The notes beneath the pieces were generated by a model. It did not search any database. It was not told the DNA's origin and worked only from the letters and a program-made list of their open reading frames with translations. 64,000 nucleotides of DNA. Origin: Symsagittifera roscoffensis. Its lineage: Eukaryota; Xenacoelomorpha; Acoela; Convolutidae. The DNA lies in contig NC_087068.1 of NCBI RefSeq assembly GCF_963678635.1, forward strand, positions 42,929,649 through 42,993,648, given 5' to 3'. A program made the position numbers and the translations under genes. Positions 41,074-53,498 of this stretch are shown piece by piece (the first letter of the stretch is position 1; each line of letters opens with the position of its first letter).

Positions 41074-44000
41074 TTAGCAAAACAAGCAGAACTTTTTCTT
41101 TTTGATTATTTCTGTAGTCTCTTCTAGGCGCAAAATACTAGGTGATCTTAAACTGGCCAAGAAGTTCATGTCTTTGGCTGAGCTGATTATTTCTACAAGA
41201 ATGTTGTCAATATTTTGAGCAGTTTTTGCCGACACTTCAATGTAGCCTATTCCGACGTTTTTGGCGTATGACAGTGCAGTTTCGTTTGACACTGATCTGA
41301 ATGAGAGGTCGAGTTTGTTGCCGATGAGGAGGATGAGATATCGTCTGTTCATCGAGAGAAGTTCAGCCACCCACTGTTGAGCAGTGAAAAAGGAGTTTGG
41401 GTTTGTCAGGTCGAACAAAATGAGGACTCCTTGTGCATTTCTATAGTATGTCGAGGCCAGGCTAAAACATATTTTAATTGGTGCAAGAAGAAATTGTATC
41501 ACAAGAGCTAATCAGAATGCAATTATTGCTTAAAGATACGGTCTACGGAGTAATTTTTCGACTGGAATGTTGAGGCAAACTGGAAGCCCACCATTTTGCT
41601 TTCCCTCAAAATTAGCATCGCTATTTTGTTGCCATTTAGATCATTTTCATCACCGAAAATTTTTTGTTCGACCATGGAGATGCTGTCATGTTTGCTTGTC
41701 TATGTACTATCATCTTTAAGGATATAAAGCGAGAAGCGATGAAATAAATAAAAATCCGGTTTGATCGAATCATGTGGTGTGCAAGAATTTTGTATTCGAT
41801 ATTTTTTTCTCAAAAATAAGGTATATCCGATAGAGTCCAGAGCTTTTATACAGCAGTTTGACTATTGCAACACATTGGAAAAGTATTCTCGGTGTGGTGT
41901 ACACAATTTCCGTCTAGGCTCATTAAGAAAAAAGAGCCGATTTGATCAAGTATTTAAAGTGAGCTAATTAGTGCTTTATATGATAAATACTAAGAAAAAA
42001 AAGAGGATAGACGAAGGGCAATCAATTCCCACTGAGAGTTTAACGTTGAGTCAAAAATAATGATTGATTTTTTTATTGAAAACAAAAAAAAAACACTTTT
42101 GTTTCCGAAATTTTTAAGATAACGAAGAGTTGTTCCAAATGCAAGGATCAGTCCTTCGCTTTTTATATGTGACTAGTTCACAAAAGGTAAAAAACTTTTT
42201 TGAAAAGAAAATTAAATTAAAGTTCTCAAAAATTTTATTTATTTTATTGAGAAATGTGACCATTACAATTTTAGTTGCCTTCTCTCGACATTGGTAGCTT
42301 TGTACAGATTTCTTGTCACAGTAACAAAAATCGAACTAGCTATATATTTTTTGAAATTCGAAAATTCAAAACAAATTACAAAACTGCTGTTTCTCGAATA
42401 CTAAAAAGAACTAGAAAGGCATTTTTGCAGGACATATTCTCAAACTCAATTGCGCATATCAAGTGCTGCTTCGTTCCTGTTTTTACTTATATTGCTGCTC
42501 TACTACCTTTTCATTCAAAATTTTCGAAGAAAGACAATTTCGATGAAAACCTATGCTTCAATTGGATGCACCATGTCACCTACTTATAGCTAATTGAAGC
42601 CAGCAAACAAATCTCGGCTTACTTAAATCATGTCAGAATCTTCAGTTAGAAAGCAACGAAGGCACTGGAATGTAATCTATAATATAGATATCGACAGACA
42701 CTACAAATATAATACTCAATTTAGTTCGATATGTTTTTCAATGAATGATGGGTTTTGTTACGACCATTTCAAATGGTGATAAACTTTGTCTTTTTCGTTT
42801 TTTTCCGGCCCTTGAAAATGGGGAGGAACTTTGTATTCGGGCGTATTTTAGTTTTTCTTTTCGTTTTCTACGCGAAATCAGGTACAAAAATAATCATCGG
42901 ACTGCGTTGAGTGATATATCATATCAGAGCCCTTTTAAATTTCCAAAAAAAAGTCCAGTGTCGCGAAAAATTGGTTTGAAAATTGCGGTTTTTCGTCTAA
43001 TTTCGACCAAATCAAATGATAACTTGTTAAATATGTCATTTAGGCTTGAAAAACTTGATTTTTTCCAAACGAAAACAAGTGTTGAAAGCTATGTTAAGCA
43101 TTTACCTGGCAAGAGTTATTATTTTTTGAATCTTAAAAAAATATTGAGCAAAAAAATAGAAATTTCGAAATTAAATTTTTTTGCAGACAACTGTTTTCGA
43201 TTATGCCTAATTTACTAAATTTTTACGCATGTGTATAGTGTTCTCATCACTTACTGCAAAAAAAACGACTTTAATGTGAAAAACTTGATAATTTGAAAAT
43301 GTATTATTTGTAGTTCTTATGAATATCGTCGGAACATTCTGTGCTACTTGCCCAGCAACCGGCTAGTTTTGCTAGTTTTTTGTTCAATGCAAAATCAGGT
43401 ACCACAAATAACCATCGGAATGCGTCGAGTAATATATCATGTTCAAGCCCTTTCTGTCATAATTCAACGGAGCCAGTTATTTCTAAAAACGTTTTCTCAC
43501 TACCGAGAAAAACCGGTTTGTAATTTTTTTGATTTTTGGTTTTTAAATTTTGAGCTAAAAAAGCAGCGAGCAAGTAGGCTTATTATAGAAACAAATAAGC
43601 AGTAAAACTTTTATTCAATCCCTGAAAATTTAATTTAACTTCAGTTTTTTTTAGCGCCATCTTGTTAAATATTTTAAGTTTCTTTTTGTTTTTTTTTGTG
43701 GTCTTTTTTTGAAAAAACAGTTTTGCAAAGTGCCAATTTTACTACAACTATAGAATATGCCTATGTTCTAGGTCTGTGTTTAGATCCTTTCATCACACAA
43801 GTTACAAGAAAGGGCTATTTCATGAAAAAAATAGTGTTTTGTCGGAACATTGGGTTACTTGCGCACCAACAGGTTCTACTTGTTTTTCCTATGAATTTTT
43901 TTTTCTGTGGAATCGGTCACGCTCTGAATGCCATTTTCTTATACGTGTCTTAGAAATGTTAGCATAAAATCTCTCCCGATAAAACAGAGTTACTACGATT

Positions 44001-44755
44001 GGGAAATTGATACATATGATACAGAAAAGAGAAAGATTTACGGCCTGATTTGGGTGGTCGTCTGGAATATTTTTGTCATTGATAGATTGTTTGGTCTTTC
44101 GGTTGTGTCTTGTCTTTGGGTTAATTTATTATGAGTTTATCCCTGTGGCCAAGATTAAAATGGAAGAAAGTTAATCCTGGCTCCGAAGATTTTATCTATG
44201 CAAAAAGCAGGAAATGTACTTCCCTAAATCGGTATTGTGTCTATATATACTGCCTTGAGATTCAAACTCCCAGAGGACGGAAAACTTGTTAAAATTCCAA
44301 TGATTTTGAAATCTGAAAACAGCTCAGAAACCAGAAAAACTTAACTTTCGTCTTCATTTCAGAATGAGTTTTAATCTGTTTTAATTTTGAAAGAGAACCT
44401 CGTAATTTTAACAAAATAATGTGTCTTGCAAAGCAATACGAACTAGAAACTACAGTGCAGTAGTTTTACTTAAACGTTCAGCTGAAAGGTGGATTTCTGG
44501 CGCTCATTTAAGTGGCGCCCAGTGTTGCCATAAGTGGACTACTATCTACCTGTGGTACTGTTCTTGGCCCGCTGTGTCCCATATTTGGAACTCGTATATT
44601 TTGTCTTCGAAGGGAACACTGTGAACAAAGAAGGAAGCTCCAACTGTGGGACTGGCATGAGTATTGAAGTGACTCTTTGTCATTCTGTGGACCAGACTAG
44701 TTTTCCCAACTCCGGCGTCTCCCAGAATAGCTAATCTGAATTCCACTTTTGACAT
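41074..44755 (-). CDS. Rab-family small GTPase, Rab5/22-like
   Basis: Two exons (44755-44550, 41461-41074) joined in phase 2 give 197 residues, the usual Rab length. Rabs cycle between GDP and GTP on endomembranes and recruit tethers and motors. All GTPase motifs are present: P-loop GDAGVGKTS (~12-20), switch I/effector SPTVGASF, WDTAGQE with the catalytic Gln, NKLD and EVSAKT. The GASF and LxxxYYR blocks are closest to Rab5, Rab21 and Rab22. The C-terminus is KKKKFCLFC, a polybasic stretch with a possible CaaX box (CLFC) instead of the double-cysteine end usual in this branch, so single prenylation is likely. The 3.1-kb intron carries two TIR-element copies. It is convergent with CCDC87. The subfamily is uncertain. 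Confidence 0.88.
42735..43230. mobile_element. TIR-element family copy in the Rab intron
   Basis: It holds 'cgaccatttcaaatggtgat', 'aatggggaggaactttgtattcgggcg', 'aaatcaggtac...atcatcggac', and the GCGAAAAATTGGTTTGAAAA block, in the order seen at 37946-38180. The right terminus is missing or diverged. Confidence 0.6.
43320..43935. mobile_element. Second, rearranged TIR-element copy in the Rab intron
   Basis: It begins with the internal motif 'gtcggaacattctgtgctacttgc' and continues with 'atcaggtaccacaaataaccatcgg' and GAGAAAAACCGGTTTG. It then returns to 'atagaatatgcctatgttctag' and a second 'gtcggaacattgggttacttg'. The order suggests nested or recombined copies. Confidence 0.5.
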
Positions 44756-45784
44756 TCCGATCTCAATTTATTCATATAAACTCATTAATTTCTGCCTGAG
44801 TAATTTTTGAGCAAAGTTCGAAAACAAACAATATATTTGAGGTCCACTGTATATTAAACTAAAGCAATGTTCCGAATTAGATTTTATGTTTAGGTTGGAC
44901 GTTCGGTGGATTTGTAAATTTAGTTTACAGCTAAAAGCAAAGAATTCTAACCGCTATCAAAATGTCGAATTGTATGTCATCATTGCGCTAACATAGCGAG
45001 TTTTGATGTGCTTTTCTTTGATGGGCAATCTTAATGTGCAGTTTGATTGTCAATAGCTCAAGTTTTTGAAATGTTTATAAATTCAGTTAATGATTGAGTT
45101 ACTTAACTGGTCTTAATATTAAGATGCTGAAATGTCTGTTATTTTTTTGTTCTTGCTAATGTAGGATTTCTACCGTTGTCCTTTTGAATTATTTTTGGTA
45201 CTCTGTAGCACTCATGGTGAAAATTAATTTGAATCAGCTTCATTTCACTCACGATTTTATAATGCTTCACTAAGTGACTAGACAATCAAGACATCGTAGG
45301 GCGTTGTGCGTTTTATCGCTGGGATATCTTAGCGGGCGTAATTCAAACTTCTTCTGAAAGAGGTACAACGCAGCTGTCTCTAGAAGCTTAATTTCATTAT
45401 ATAGATATGTTATCCACGCGGGAAAGGACCAACATACGGGCTGTTTAACTTTTTACAGAGAACCGCCGATGTGACCCGGGTATAACTACATGCAGTTTTT
45501 TGCTCTGATTTTTGAAGAAAGTAACGGAATGAGAGGAGCGCACAAGAACTATTTTGATTTTTTATACCAGACTTTAAGTTTCGAAAACCGGGAATGAGCA
45601 AACTTGAAAAAACTGATATATATGCGTTGTCAGCAGCAGTATACAATGAAATTTTTTATCAAAACATGGATTCAGTGAAATTGGATCAGAACATGCATTA
45701 GGTCAGTTTAGTGCGTGAAAGTCAAAATCTATAATTTGTTGACCGATACTTCTGAAAACCGGCTTTCAGTTTTTTTCTAAATCT

Positions 45785-46086
45785 AAGGCGGATTTAGGGG
45801 GGGGGGGGGCTGCCAACCCGAAGTACCCTTCATTGTACTATTTTGAGATATCCATATTTGGCTGACTGACACTAAAATTTTTCTAAATTACTTTCCAATT
45901 TTCCAAAAAAAAACCTTAAAACGCTTTTTGGCCTGCTTCGTTGAAAAATGGTCAAAATAGGGTCTTTATGGTGATTTGGGAGAGCTCTTAAAATCATTTT
46001 GGTCGACCTTAAAAAAAGATGGAGAAAAATTTCAATTTTTTTTTGAAAATCCCCCCTCTCGAGGAAATCCTAGATCCGCCCGTCTT
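45785..46086. mobile_element. Short dispersed element, GGCGGAT-type family (copy 3, both ends)
   Basis: The left end is AAGGCGGATTTAGGGGGG and the right end, in reverse complement, is GGGCGGATCTAGGATTTCC, which are imperfect terminal inverted repeats. The interior includes 'tttggtcgaccttaaaaaaaga'. It is about 300 bp, non-coding and MITE-like. The surrounding 44760-46540 holds no gene I can support. Confidence 0.65.
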
Positions 46087-46542
46087 GATATTATAGTTCT
46101 TTACAGCTCATCACAAATATGCTCCATGGGGTTACCCTAAACAAGAAGAAATTCACCGGCAAATAGTTTTAATGGAGTTTTTTTAAGTAAGTTTTCGGGG
46201 CCGAAAGGTAGTTCATGGAAATCAAGTGACTGCCAGGCGACCATAAGGAGTCATTAAACTCTGTTTCAGCAAAGGAGAACTTCACACTATGGCGGAAAAA
46301 TTAAATCTTAAAGTTCAAGACTAGTGAAAAAGATATTATAAAACTAAACAAAAGTAGCCGGTCAGCTTTGTCATTTCCACAGTATTATAACGACAGTTAG
46401 CCTAGCAAAAAATTGGAAAAAATTATCTATTTTAGTTTCAAAATGAATAACTCTGTTGCTGAGGCACCCGCAGACAAAATTAAATAAACCCTTCAAGCAT
46501 AAAACTTATCAATTAAAAACCAATTTAAAAACCAACGTAGAA

Positions 46543-48993
46543 TTGTATATGAAGTAGTAATCGTATATGGAATAGTGTTTGTTTTTAGCAAATGGGTGGT
46601 ATTTTGAAAAAAAAAATGAAAAAAATTCATCCTCCGCAAACTATTAAAGTACAAAATGATATATTTCGCTTATAGCAAAGTGAAAAATAGATCACAAAGT
46701 AATATATCCTATTAAAGCTGTTCAGTCAGGATTCGAACGATATAAAAAACAAGCGTTGAGAAAAACCGGTTTGAAATTTTTGAGTTTTCCTCTGAATTTG
46801 AGCAAATAAAACGATTAAAAGCTTAGCTTAAGCCATGTTTAAGTTTTTTTCAACACAAATTAGTGTTTTGAAAGTTTAAGAGCTTTAGTTTTAACCAATA
46901 ACTTCAAAATACAAAAAACTACAAAAAAATGAGTGTTTTTGGAAAAACTTTGATTTTCTTTGCTTTTCTTGCCATTTTTCTATAAAAAATGACACTAAAG
47001 AATTTCTACAAAAAACGACACTAATTAAAAAAAAATGACAGTAACTAAAGAAATGTTGTGTCTGAATACAATGGTCGGAACATTCTGTGCTCTTTGCACA
47101 CAACCGACTATTCTTGTCTAGGTCGTTTTTCGGGGTGGTGTGATAAAATCATCTGAGCAACAAACTAGAGCATAGGCTTATTTGACAGTCAAATTGAAGT
47201 AAGCAAATTGGAACTAGTTTCTGTAGAAAAAAGACAATTACTGTAAAATCAAAACAGTTTTTAAAACTTGCATTTTTTGCGGTTTTTTTTACCTTTTAAC
47301 ATTTTTTCCAAAAAGGCGCAAAAAACATTAAAAAAAACTATTTGTAGTCAAATAAAACTAAATTTTTGCCGCTTAAATTAAGCGATTGTAAGCAGTCAAA
47401 CTATCGACATTATCTATAGCTCGCTCACTCGAAATACCACGAAAAACAAAAAAATCAAACCGGTTTTTCTCGCCATCGGGAAAGTTTTTGAAAAGTTTCA
47501 ATGTCGTATAATTCACGACTAAAAGGGCTTTGAATTCATTTTTCACTCAACTCTCTCCGATGATTGTTTGTTTTGTTTGTTTGCTGATTTTGCTTGGAAA
47601 ACAAAAAAAAAATAAAAAAAATAATAAAACACACCCGAATAAAAAGTTCCCTCCCCATTTTTCAAATGGTTGGAAGCTTCGGTTAAAAAATGCTAGTTAA
47701 AAATTAGAAATTAGTCTGGTGAAAAAAAAATAATCCGAGCACATATATTCTGTCATTTTCTTCGTAAATAGTCGGAACATAACCACATACGCCATGTTCC
47801 GCAGTATGTTCAGAGCAAAAAAGCTATTAGTTTTTGTTGAACTGATGCACTACAAAAGTTCAAAATTTATAGGATATTGAGGCCAAGGTAACGTTTTTTT
47901 TATTATTGTAAATACTATTGTTCAGATAGAATTAGAAGACTTTTTTGACATGAACCAAAAAAAACTTTTTTAGCTTTGCTGCAAACCTTATACATGTTTA
48001 TACAGAAAATTTACTGGAATGATTTTAGAAAATATCGCGTCCACTGCAAATTTTTTAAAAAGCTTACTTATATGTAATATTTGATTTAGTTTTGTGTTAT
48101 ATCTTCTTCGCATATACGAGTAAATCTATTAATATGTTCAATCGCCATGTATGGTATCAAGGTGTGGCTTCGGCTGTTGATTGATCTCGTCATCAGAAAT
48201 CAGTCTGAGACGATTCAACAAAAGTTTCACCAGATTTAAATCGAAGGCTTAAGCGAATGCAAATTATATCATCGAGTAATACGCATATCATATCGCCGTC
48301 ATTATCCGAGCTGTGGTTTCGTGTTTTATTCCCGTGCGATACTGAGTTAATCTGTATCAATTACGACTAATTTTGAGCGATAAAAAATAAACGATTCGTG
48401 ACTTTTAATTTAAGAAGGTTGATCTGTCAGCAAAATTCATTCCAACACGCTGAATTAAATACCATTATATTTTTATCTTATATTTATATATTCATCACTT
48501 TTGGTAAGTTATAGTTGCGTTGCATTTGAAAAAATGTAAGTTCGTTCATTTTTTTTACTTAAAAAATTGATTGTTTGTGGTGAATACCAAATCATATCAA
48601 GAGACGAAGCTAGGCGCATGTAATAATTTGACCAAATTAACGTTTGAGAGTGACTTTATAAGAAGTCTCAATATATTTGAGCTGTTTTCGTGGTTTCACT
48701 TTATTATTTTCCTCTAGTTTTATCCCTTCGGTCGTAAACCAGTTTAATCTTTTGTCGTTTGTGATAAGAAAAGTTGGCAGTCACCAGAAACTTTTGTTCC
48801 TGTTTATGCAGCAATAGTGTAAATATAGACTATTAATCATTCTGGTTTCTTGGTATTATTAGATTGAGTTATTGCACAACTACTGATATCGAATTGTTAA
48901 TCTTTAGTACTATCTTATTGTTGATTGTAGTGGTTTTGTCATGGGATCGAAACAACCAGTCGCGACAGACGACGAATTTAACCAGACTTTGAG
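46543..48993. repeat. 2.45-kb tandem duplication, copy 1
   Basis: It starts TTGTATATGAAGTAGTAATC and ends ...CCAGACTTTGAG. It is nearly identical to 48994-51439, with a few substitutions and indels in A-runs and near 47330-47630. It contains one TIR-element copy (46740-47674) and, at its right end, the upstream region, ATG (48941) and first 18 codons of the 518-residue gene. After these the frame meets the next copy and stops within three codons. Confidence 0.92.
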
Positions 48994-49003
48994 TTGTATA
49001 TGA
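48941..49003 (+). pseudogene. Truncated 5' copy of the 518-residue gene
   Basis: ATG at 48941 begins the same 18 residues as the gene at 51387. The tandem junction then adds Cys-Ile and a TGA stop. The duplicated upstream DNA is intact, so it could act as a second promoter for the downstream gene, or yield a 20-residue peptide. It cannot make the full protein without splicing across. Confidence 0.75.
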
Positions 49004-51439
49004 AGTAGTAATCGTATATGGAATAGTGTTTGTTTTTAGCAAATGGGTGGTATTTTGAAAAAAAAAATGAAAAAAATTCATCCTCCGCAAACTATTAAAG
49101 TACAAAATGATATATTTCGCTTATAGCAAAGTGAAAAATAGATCACAAAGTAATATATCCTATTAAAGCTGTTCAGTCAGGATTCGAACGATATAAAAAA
49201 CAAGCGTTGAGAAAAACCGGTTTGAAATTTTTGAGTTTTCGTCTGAATTTGAGCAAATAAAACGATTAAAAGCTTAGCTTAAGCCATGTTTACTAAGTTT
49301 TTTTCAACACAAATTAGTGTTTTGAAAGTTTAAGAGCTTTAGTTTTAACCAATAACTTCAAAATACAAAAAACTACAAAAAAATGAAGGTTTTTGGAAAA
49401 ACTTTGATTTTCTTTGCTTTTCTTGCCATTTTTCTATAAAAAATGACACTAAAGAATTTCTACAAAAAACGACACTAATTAAAAAAAAATGACAGTAACT
49501 AAAGAAATGTTTTGTCTGAATACAATGGTCGGAACATTCTGTGCTCTTTGCACACAACCGACTATTCTTGTCTAGGTCGTTTTTCGGGGTGGTGTGATAA
49601 AATCATCTGAGCAACAAACTAGAGCATAGGCATATTTGACAGTCAAATTGAAGTAAGCAAATTGGAACTAGTTTCTGTAGAAAAAAGACAATTACTGTAA
49701 AATCAAAACAGTTTTTAAAACTTGCATTTTTTGCGGTTTTTTTTACCTTTTAACATTTTTTCCAAAAAGGCGCAAAAAACATTAAAAAAAACTATTTGTA
49801 GTCAAATAAAACTAAATTTTTGCCGCTTAAATTAAGCGATTGTAAGCAGTCAAACTATCGACATTATCTATAGCTCGCTCACTCGAAATACCACGAAAAA
49901 CAAAAAAATCAAACCGGTTTTTCTCGCCATCGGGAAAGTTTTTGAAAAGTTTCAATGTCGTATAATTCACGACTAAAAGGGCTTTGAATTCATTTTTCAC
50001 TCAACTCTCTCCGATGATTGTTTGTTTTGTTTGTTTGCTGATTTTGCTTGGAAAACAAAAAAAAAATAATAAAACACACCCGAATAAAAAGTTCCCTCCC
50101 CATTTTTCAAATGGTTGGAAGCTTCGGTTAAAAAATGCTAGTTAAAAATTAGAAATTAGTCTGGTGAAAAAAAAATAATCCGAGCACATATATTCTGTCA
50201 TTTTCTTCGTAAATAGTCGGAACATAACCACATACGCCATGTTCCGCAATATGTTCAGAGCAAAAAAGCTATTAGTTTTTGTTGAACTGATGCACTACAA
50301 AAGTTCAAAATTTATAGGATATTGAGGCCAAGGTAACGTTTTTTTTATTATTGTAAATACTATTGTTCAGATAGAATTAGAAGACTTTTTTGACATGAAC
50401 CAAAAAAAACTTTTTTAGCTTTGCTGCAAACCTTATACATGTTTATACAGAAAATTTACTGGAATGATTTTAGAAAATATCGCGTCCACTGCAAATTTTT
50501 TAAAAAGCTTACTTATATGTAATATTTGATTTAGTTTTGTGTTATATCTTCTTCGCATATACGAGTAAATCTATTAATATGTTCAATCGCCATGTATGGT
50601 ATCAAGGTGTGGCTTCGGCTGTTGATTGATCTCGTCATCAGAAATCAGTCTGAGACGATTCAACAAAAGTTTCACCAGATTTAAATCGAAGGCTTAAGCG
50701 AATGCAAATTATATCATCGAGTAATACGCATATCATATCGCCGTCATTATCCGAGCTGTGGTTTCGTGTTTTATTACCCGTGCGATACTGAGTTAATCTG
50801 TATCAATTACGACTAATTTTGAGCGATAAAAAATAAACGATTCGTGACTTTTAATTTAAGAAGGTTGATCTGTCAGCAAAATTCATTCCAACACGCTGAA
50901 TTAAATACCATTATATTTTTATCTTATATTTATATATTCATCACTTTTGGTAAGTTATAGTTGCGTTGCATTTGAAAAAATGTAAGTTCGTTCATTTTTT
51001 TTACTTAAAAAATTGATTGTTTGTGGTGAATACCAAATCATATCAAGAGACGAAGCTAGGCGCATGTAATAATTTGACCAAATTAACGTTTGAGAGTGAC
51101 TTTATAAGAAGTCTCAATATATTTGAGCTGTTTTCGTGGTTTCACTTTATTATTTTCCTCTAGTTTTATCCCTTCGGTCGTAAACCAGTTTAATCTTTTG
51201 TCGTTTGTGATAAGAAAAGTTGGCAGTCACCAGAAACTTTTGTTCCTGTTTATGCAGCAATAGTGTAAATATAGACTATTAATCATTCTGGTTTCTTGGT
51301 ATTATTAGATTGAGTTATTGCACAACTACTGATATCGAATTGTTAATCTTTAGTACTATCTTATTGTTGATTGTGGTGGTTTTGTCATGGGATCGAAACA
51401 ACCAGTCGCGACAGACGACGAATTTAACCAGACTTTGAG
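48994..51439. repeat. 2.45-kb tandem duplication, copy 2
   Basis: Direct repeat of 46543-48993 beginning exactly at its last base, without spacer. It includes another copy of the TIR element (49190-50122) and ends inside codon 18 of the gene at 51387. Both copies share the same TIR-element insertion, so the insertion came before the duplication. Confidence 0.92.
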
Positions 51440-52943
51440 TCGGTTTCTGGCGCTTAATCCGACTCAGGTTCCGGAAGCGTGGCAGAAATTGAGGCGACAA
51501 ATTGAGTCCAAACTAAAACAACAGTCTGGTGCGTGTGAAAAACCAGACAGCAGCAGAAGCATACCTGGTCAAGCAAGAGATCGACTCCATCATTCAATAT
51601 CCCAATTTTTATCAGAATCAAACGCCTTTCTCAGTTCATCAACAGAAACAATGCAGTCACATATTTATGATGATGTTTTCATATCCACAAGTCAAGACAA
51701 CGTAGATGCTGTTTTAACCCGGCCGAGCTTTAAAACAAGATTAACCCCAGAATACTGTACATCATCACGCGGAGAATCAATGAAGGTCCAATACATACCC
51801 GGAGGAAGGATACCCTCAGTTGACTTGGAGCAAATCTTCAGTGATGAAGACGAGGAAGACGACGAATACGATGACGAAGCTTTCATCGATGGATCCGATT
51901 CTGAATTAAAAGAATCCTCCGAATCCCAGTTTAGTTCCAATGAGGATACAAATCACCCTCTTAGACTATTGTCAAGCAGCGCGTTACGACAAGCCACCTT
52001 GGTCAAAAACGAACAACTGAACTCAACAAGTGGGAAAGATTTTCAATTGTCGAAACTTGACTTACCAGACATCCTTTACGATCGTTCAAAACCAGAACAA
52101 GCAACATATAGTAACATATCACACCGAGGAATAGGAAAAAATAGTTTGCAGAATTGTGCTCTGAGACCCTTTTCCGAAATATCAGCAAATCAGTACGAGA
52201 CGCTCAAGTTTGATACACCGAAGAAACAGTTGCCCGCGGAAAAGAGCCAAGGAATTTATGATACACCTGAAAAAGAATTTTCGGGTGATAGCAAATCTCG
52301 AGTTTACGATACGCCAATGTGTTCACCTAATCCTTGTATTAAAATCCATGACCAACAACTCACTCTAAAATCCGGAGCTGAAACTTCTCCGGGAAATCAC
52401 CACATTTACAGCACAATTGGCGGTAAAACATTAGATTCCAAAAATGCCACTACTATTACAGGTAACCGTAAAACTGATTCAGGCGTGTTTTGTGTCAGTT
52501 TTGCTGAAGCCTATTCTTCGCCAGAATCATCTACAAATGGAACCAATTCACTCACCCAAAAAAGCCAAAACTGCACTCTAGACAAAACATTGACCATGCC
52601 TTACGCACACAATCACACTTCTGCTATGACATGTAAGCCTTATGCTCATGCAATCGAGGATAATCAAGCGAGTTTCCGACGTCAATTCGCCGGTAGATTT
52701 TCCCTCAAGATCCGGAGAGGTTCGCGAGACGATGAAATTGGAAGCGTGACTGTAACTTGCCCTCGAGACGAAAGGGGATATTTCCAGATACCTTTTGACA
52801 AATTGGATACCCCGAAAAAGTTCAACACTGTAAATCAAAAACCGCCAAAAGCGCCGTCTTCGAAGAAACCAGAAACTTCATTGAGAAATAGATTTTCGCG
52901 CCTGCGGTCTTCTATAAAGAGATCATTTTCAGTCAAGAAGTAG
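51387..52943 (+). CDS. Unknown 518-residue acidic/Ser-rich protein with tyrosine docking motifs
   Basis: A single-exon frame with ATG in a GTCATGG context. I do not recognise the family. Residues ~10-45 may form an amphipathic helical start. Residues 151-185 are an Asp/Glu/Ser run (FSDEDEEDDEYDDEAF). Many tyrosines sit in SH2-ligand-like contexts: Y94 DDV, Y241 SNI, Y270 ETL, Y291 DTP, Y307 DTP, Y341 STI and Y376 SSP. Three of these are YxxP, the type bound by Crk/Nck-like adaptors. A KPPKAPSSKKP stretch (485-495) could bind an SH3 domain. The last 20 residues are strongly basic and could contact membrane. There is no signal peptide or transmembrane segment, and most of the chain looks disordered. 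I infer a cytosolic scaffold or docking protein. Its 5' end is tandemly duplicated, and it converges on the channel gene. Confidence 0.75.
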   Translation: MGSKQPVATDDEFNQTLSRFLALNPTQVPEAWQKLRRQIESKLKQQSGACEKPDSSRSIPGQARDRLHHSISQFLSESNAFLSSSTETMQSHIYDDVFISTSQDNVDAVLTRPSFKTRLTPEYCTSSRGESMKVQYIPGGRIPSVDLEQIFSDEDEEDDEYDDEAFIDGSDSELKESSESQFSSNEDTNHPLRLLSSSALRQATLVKNEQLNSTSGKDFQLSKLDLPDILYDRSKPEQATYSNISHRGIGKNSLQNCALRPFSEISANQYETLKFDTPKKQLPAEKSQGIYDTPEKEFSGDSKSRVYDTPMCSPNPCIKIHDQQLTLKSGAETSPGNHHIYSTIGGKTLDSKNATTITGNRKTDSGVFCVSFAEAYSSPESSTNGTNSLTQKSQNCTLDKTLTMPYAHNHTSAMTCKPYAHAIEDNQASFRRQFAGRFSLKIRRGSRDDEIGSVTVTCPRDERGYFQIPFDKLDTPKKFNTVNQKPPKAPSSKKPETSLRNRFSRLRSSIKRSFSVKK

Positions 52944-53498
52944 TAAACTTTGCTGCTTTTAATTTGTTCCATTCCTCATGATGCTTGCCATGGCCAAATC
53001 AATCATTAGTTTTCTAGACCAAAATTTGTTACTTAAATTTAATTTAGTACGAATTTATTTTTTGATACTTCTTTTTACTGAAATTGAAAAACTCGTTATT
53101 TTAAAATAGAATGTTTCGATGTAGCATGGTATGTCTATATATGGGAATATAAGTTAAAATAGTAAGAGTTATAGTTATTACAGGTATAGAAAATTAAACA
53201 ATGAAAGTGATGCATATTTTCTGATATCCCTTAACTGGTAAACGAAAATTTTGAAATCTTTGCCTCACAGCATCCTCACGTGATTTTACCAAGTTTTTAA
53301 TTTCTAGAGTAAAAAAGCCCAAAAAAATTGCTTTTTCATGCATTGCTGCGCAATGCTTTTGCATGTAACTCTTAAAAGCAATCTGATTTGTCTAAAACTA
53401 TTAAAAGCGAATACCTGTTCGTCATCGAAAGTATGCATCAAAATTATTTAGAATAAATACCATATTTTTAGATGAAATATACCTAGTAGAGTTATATT

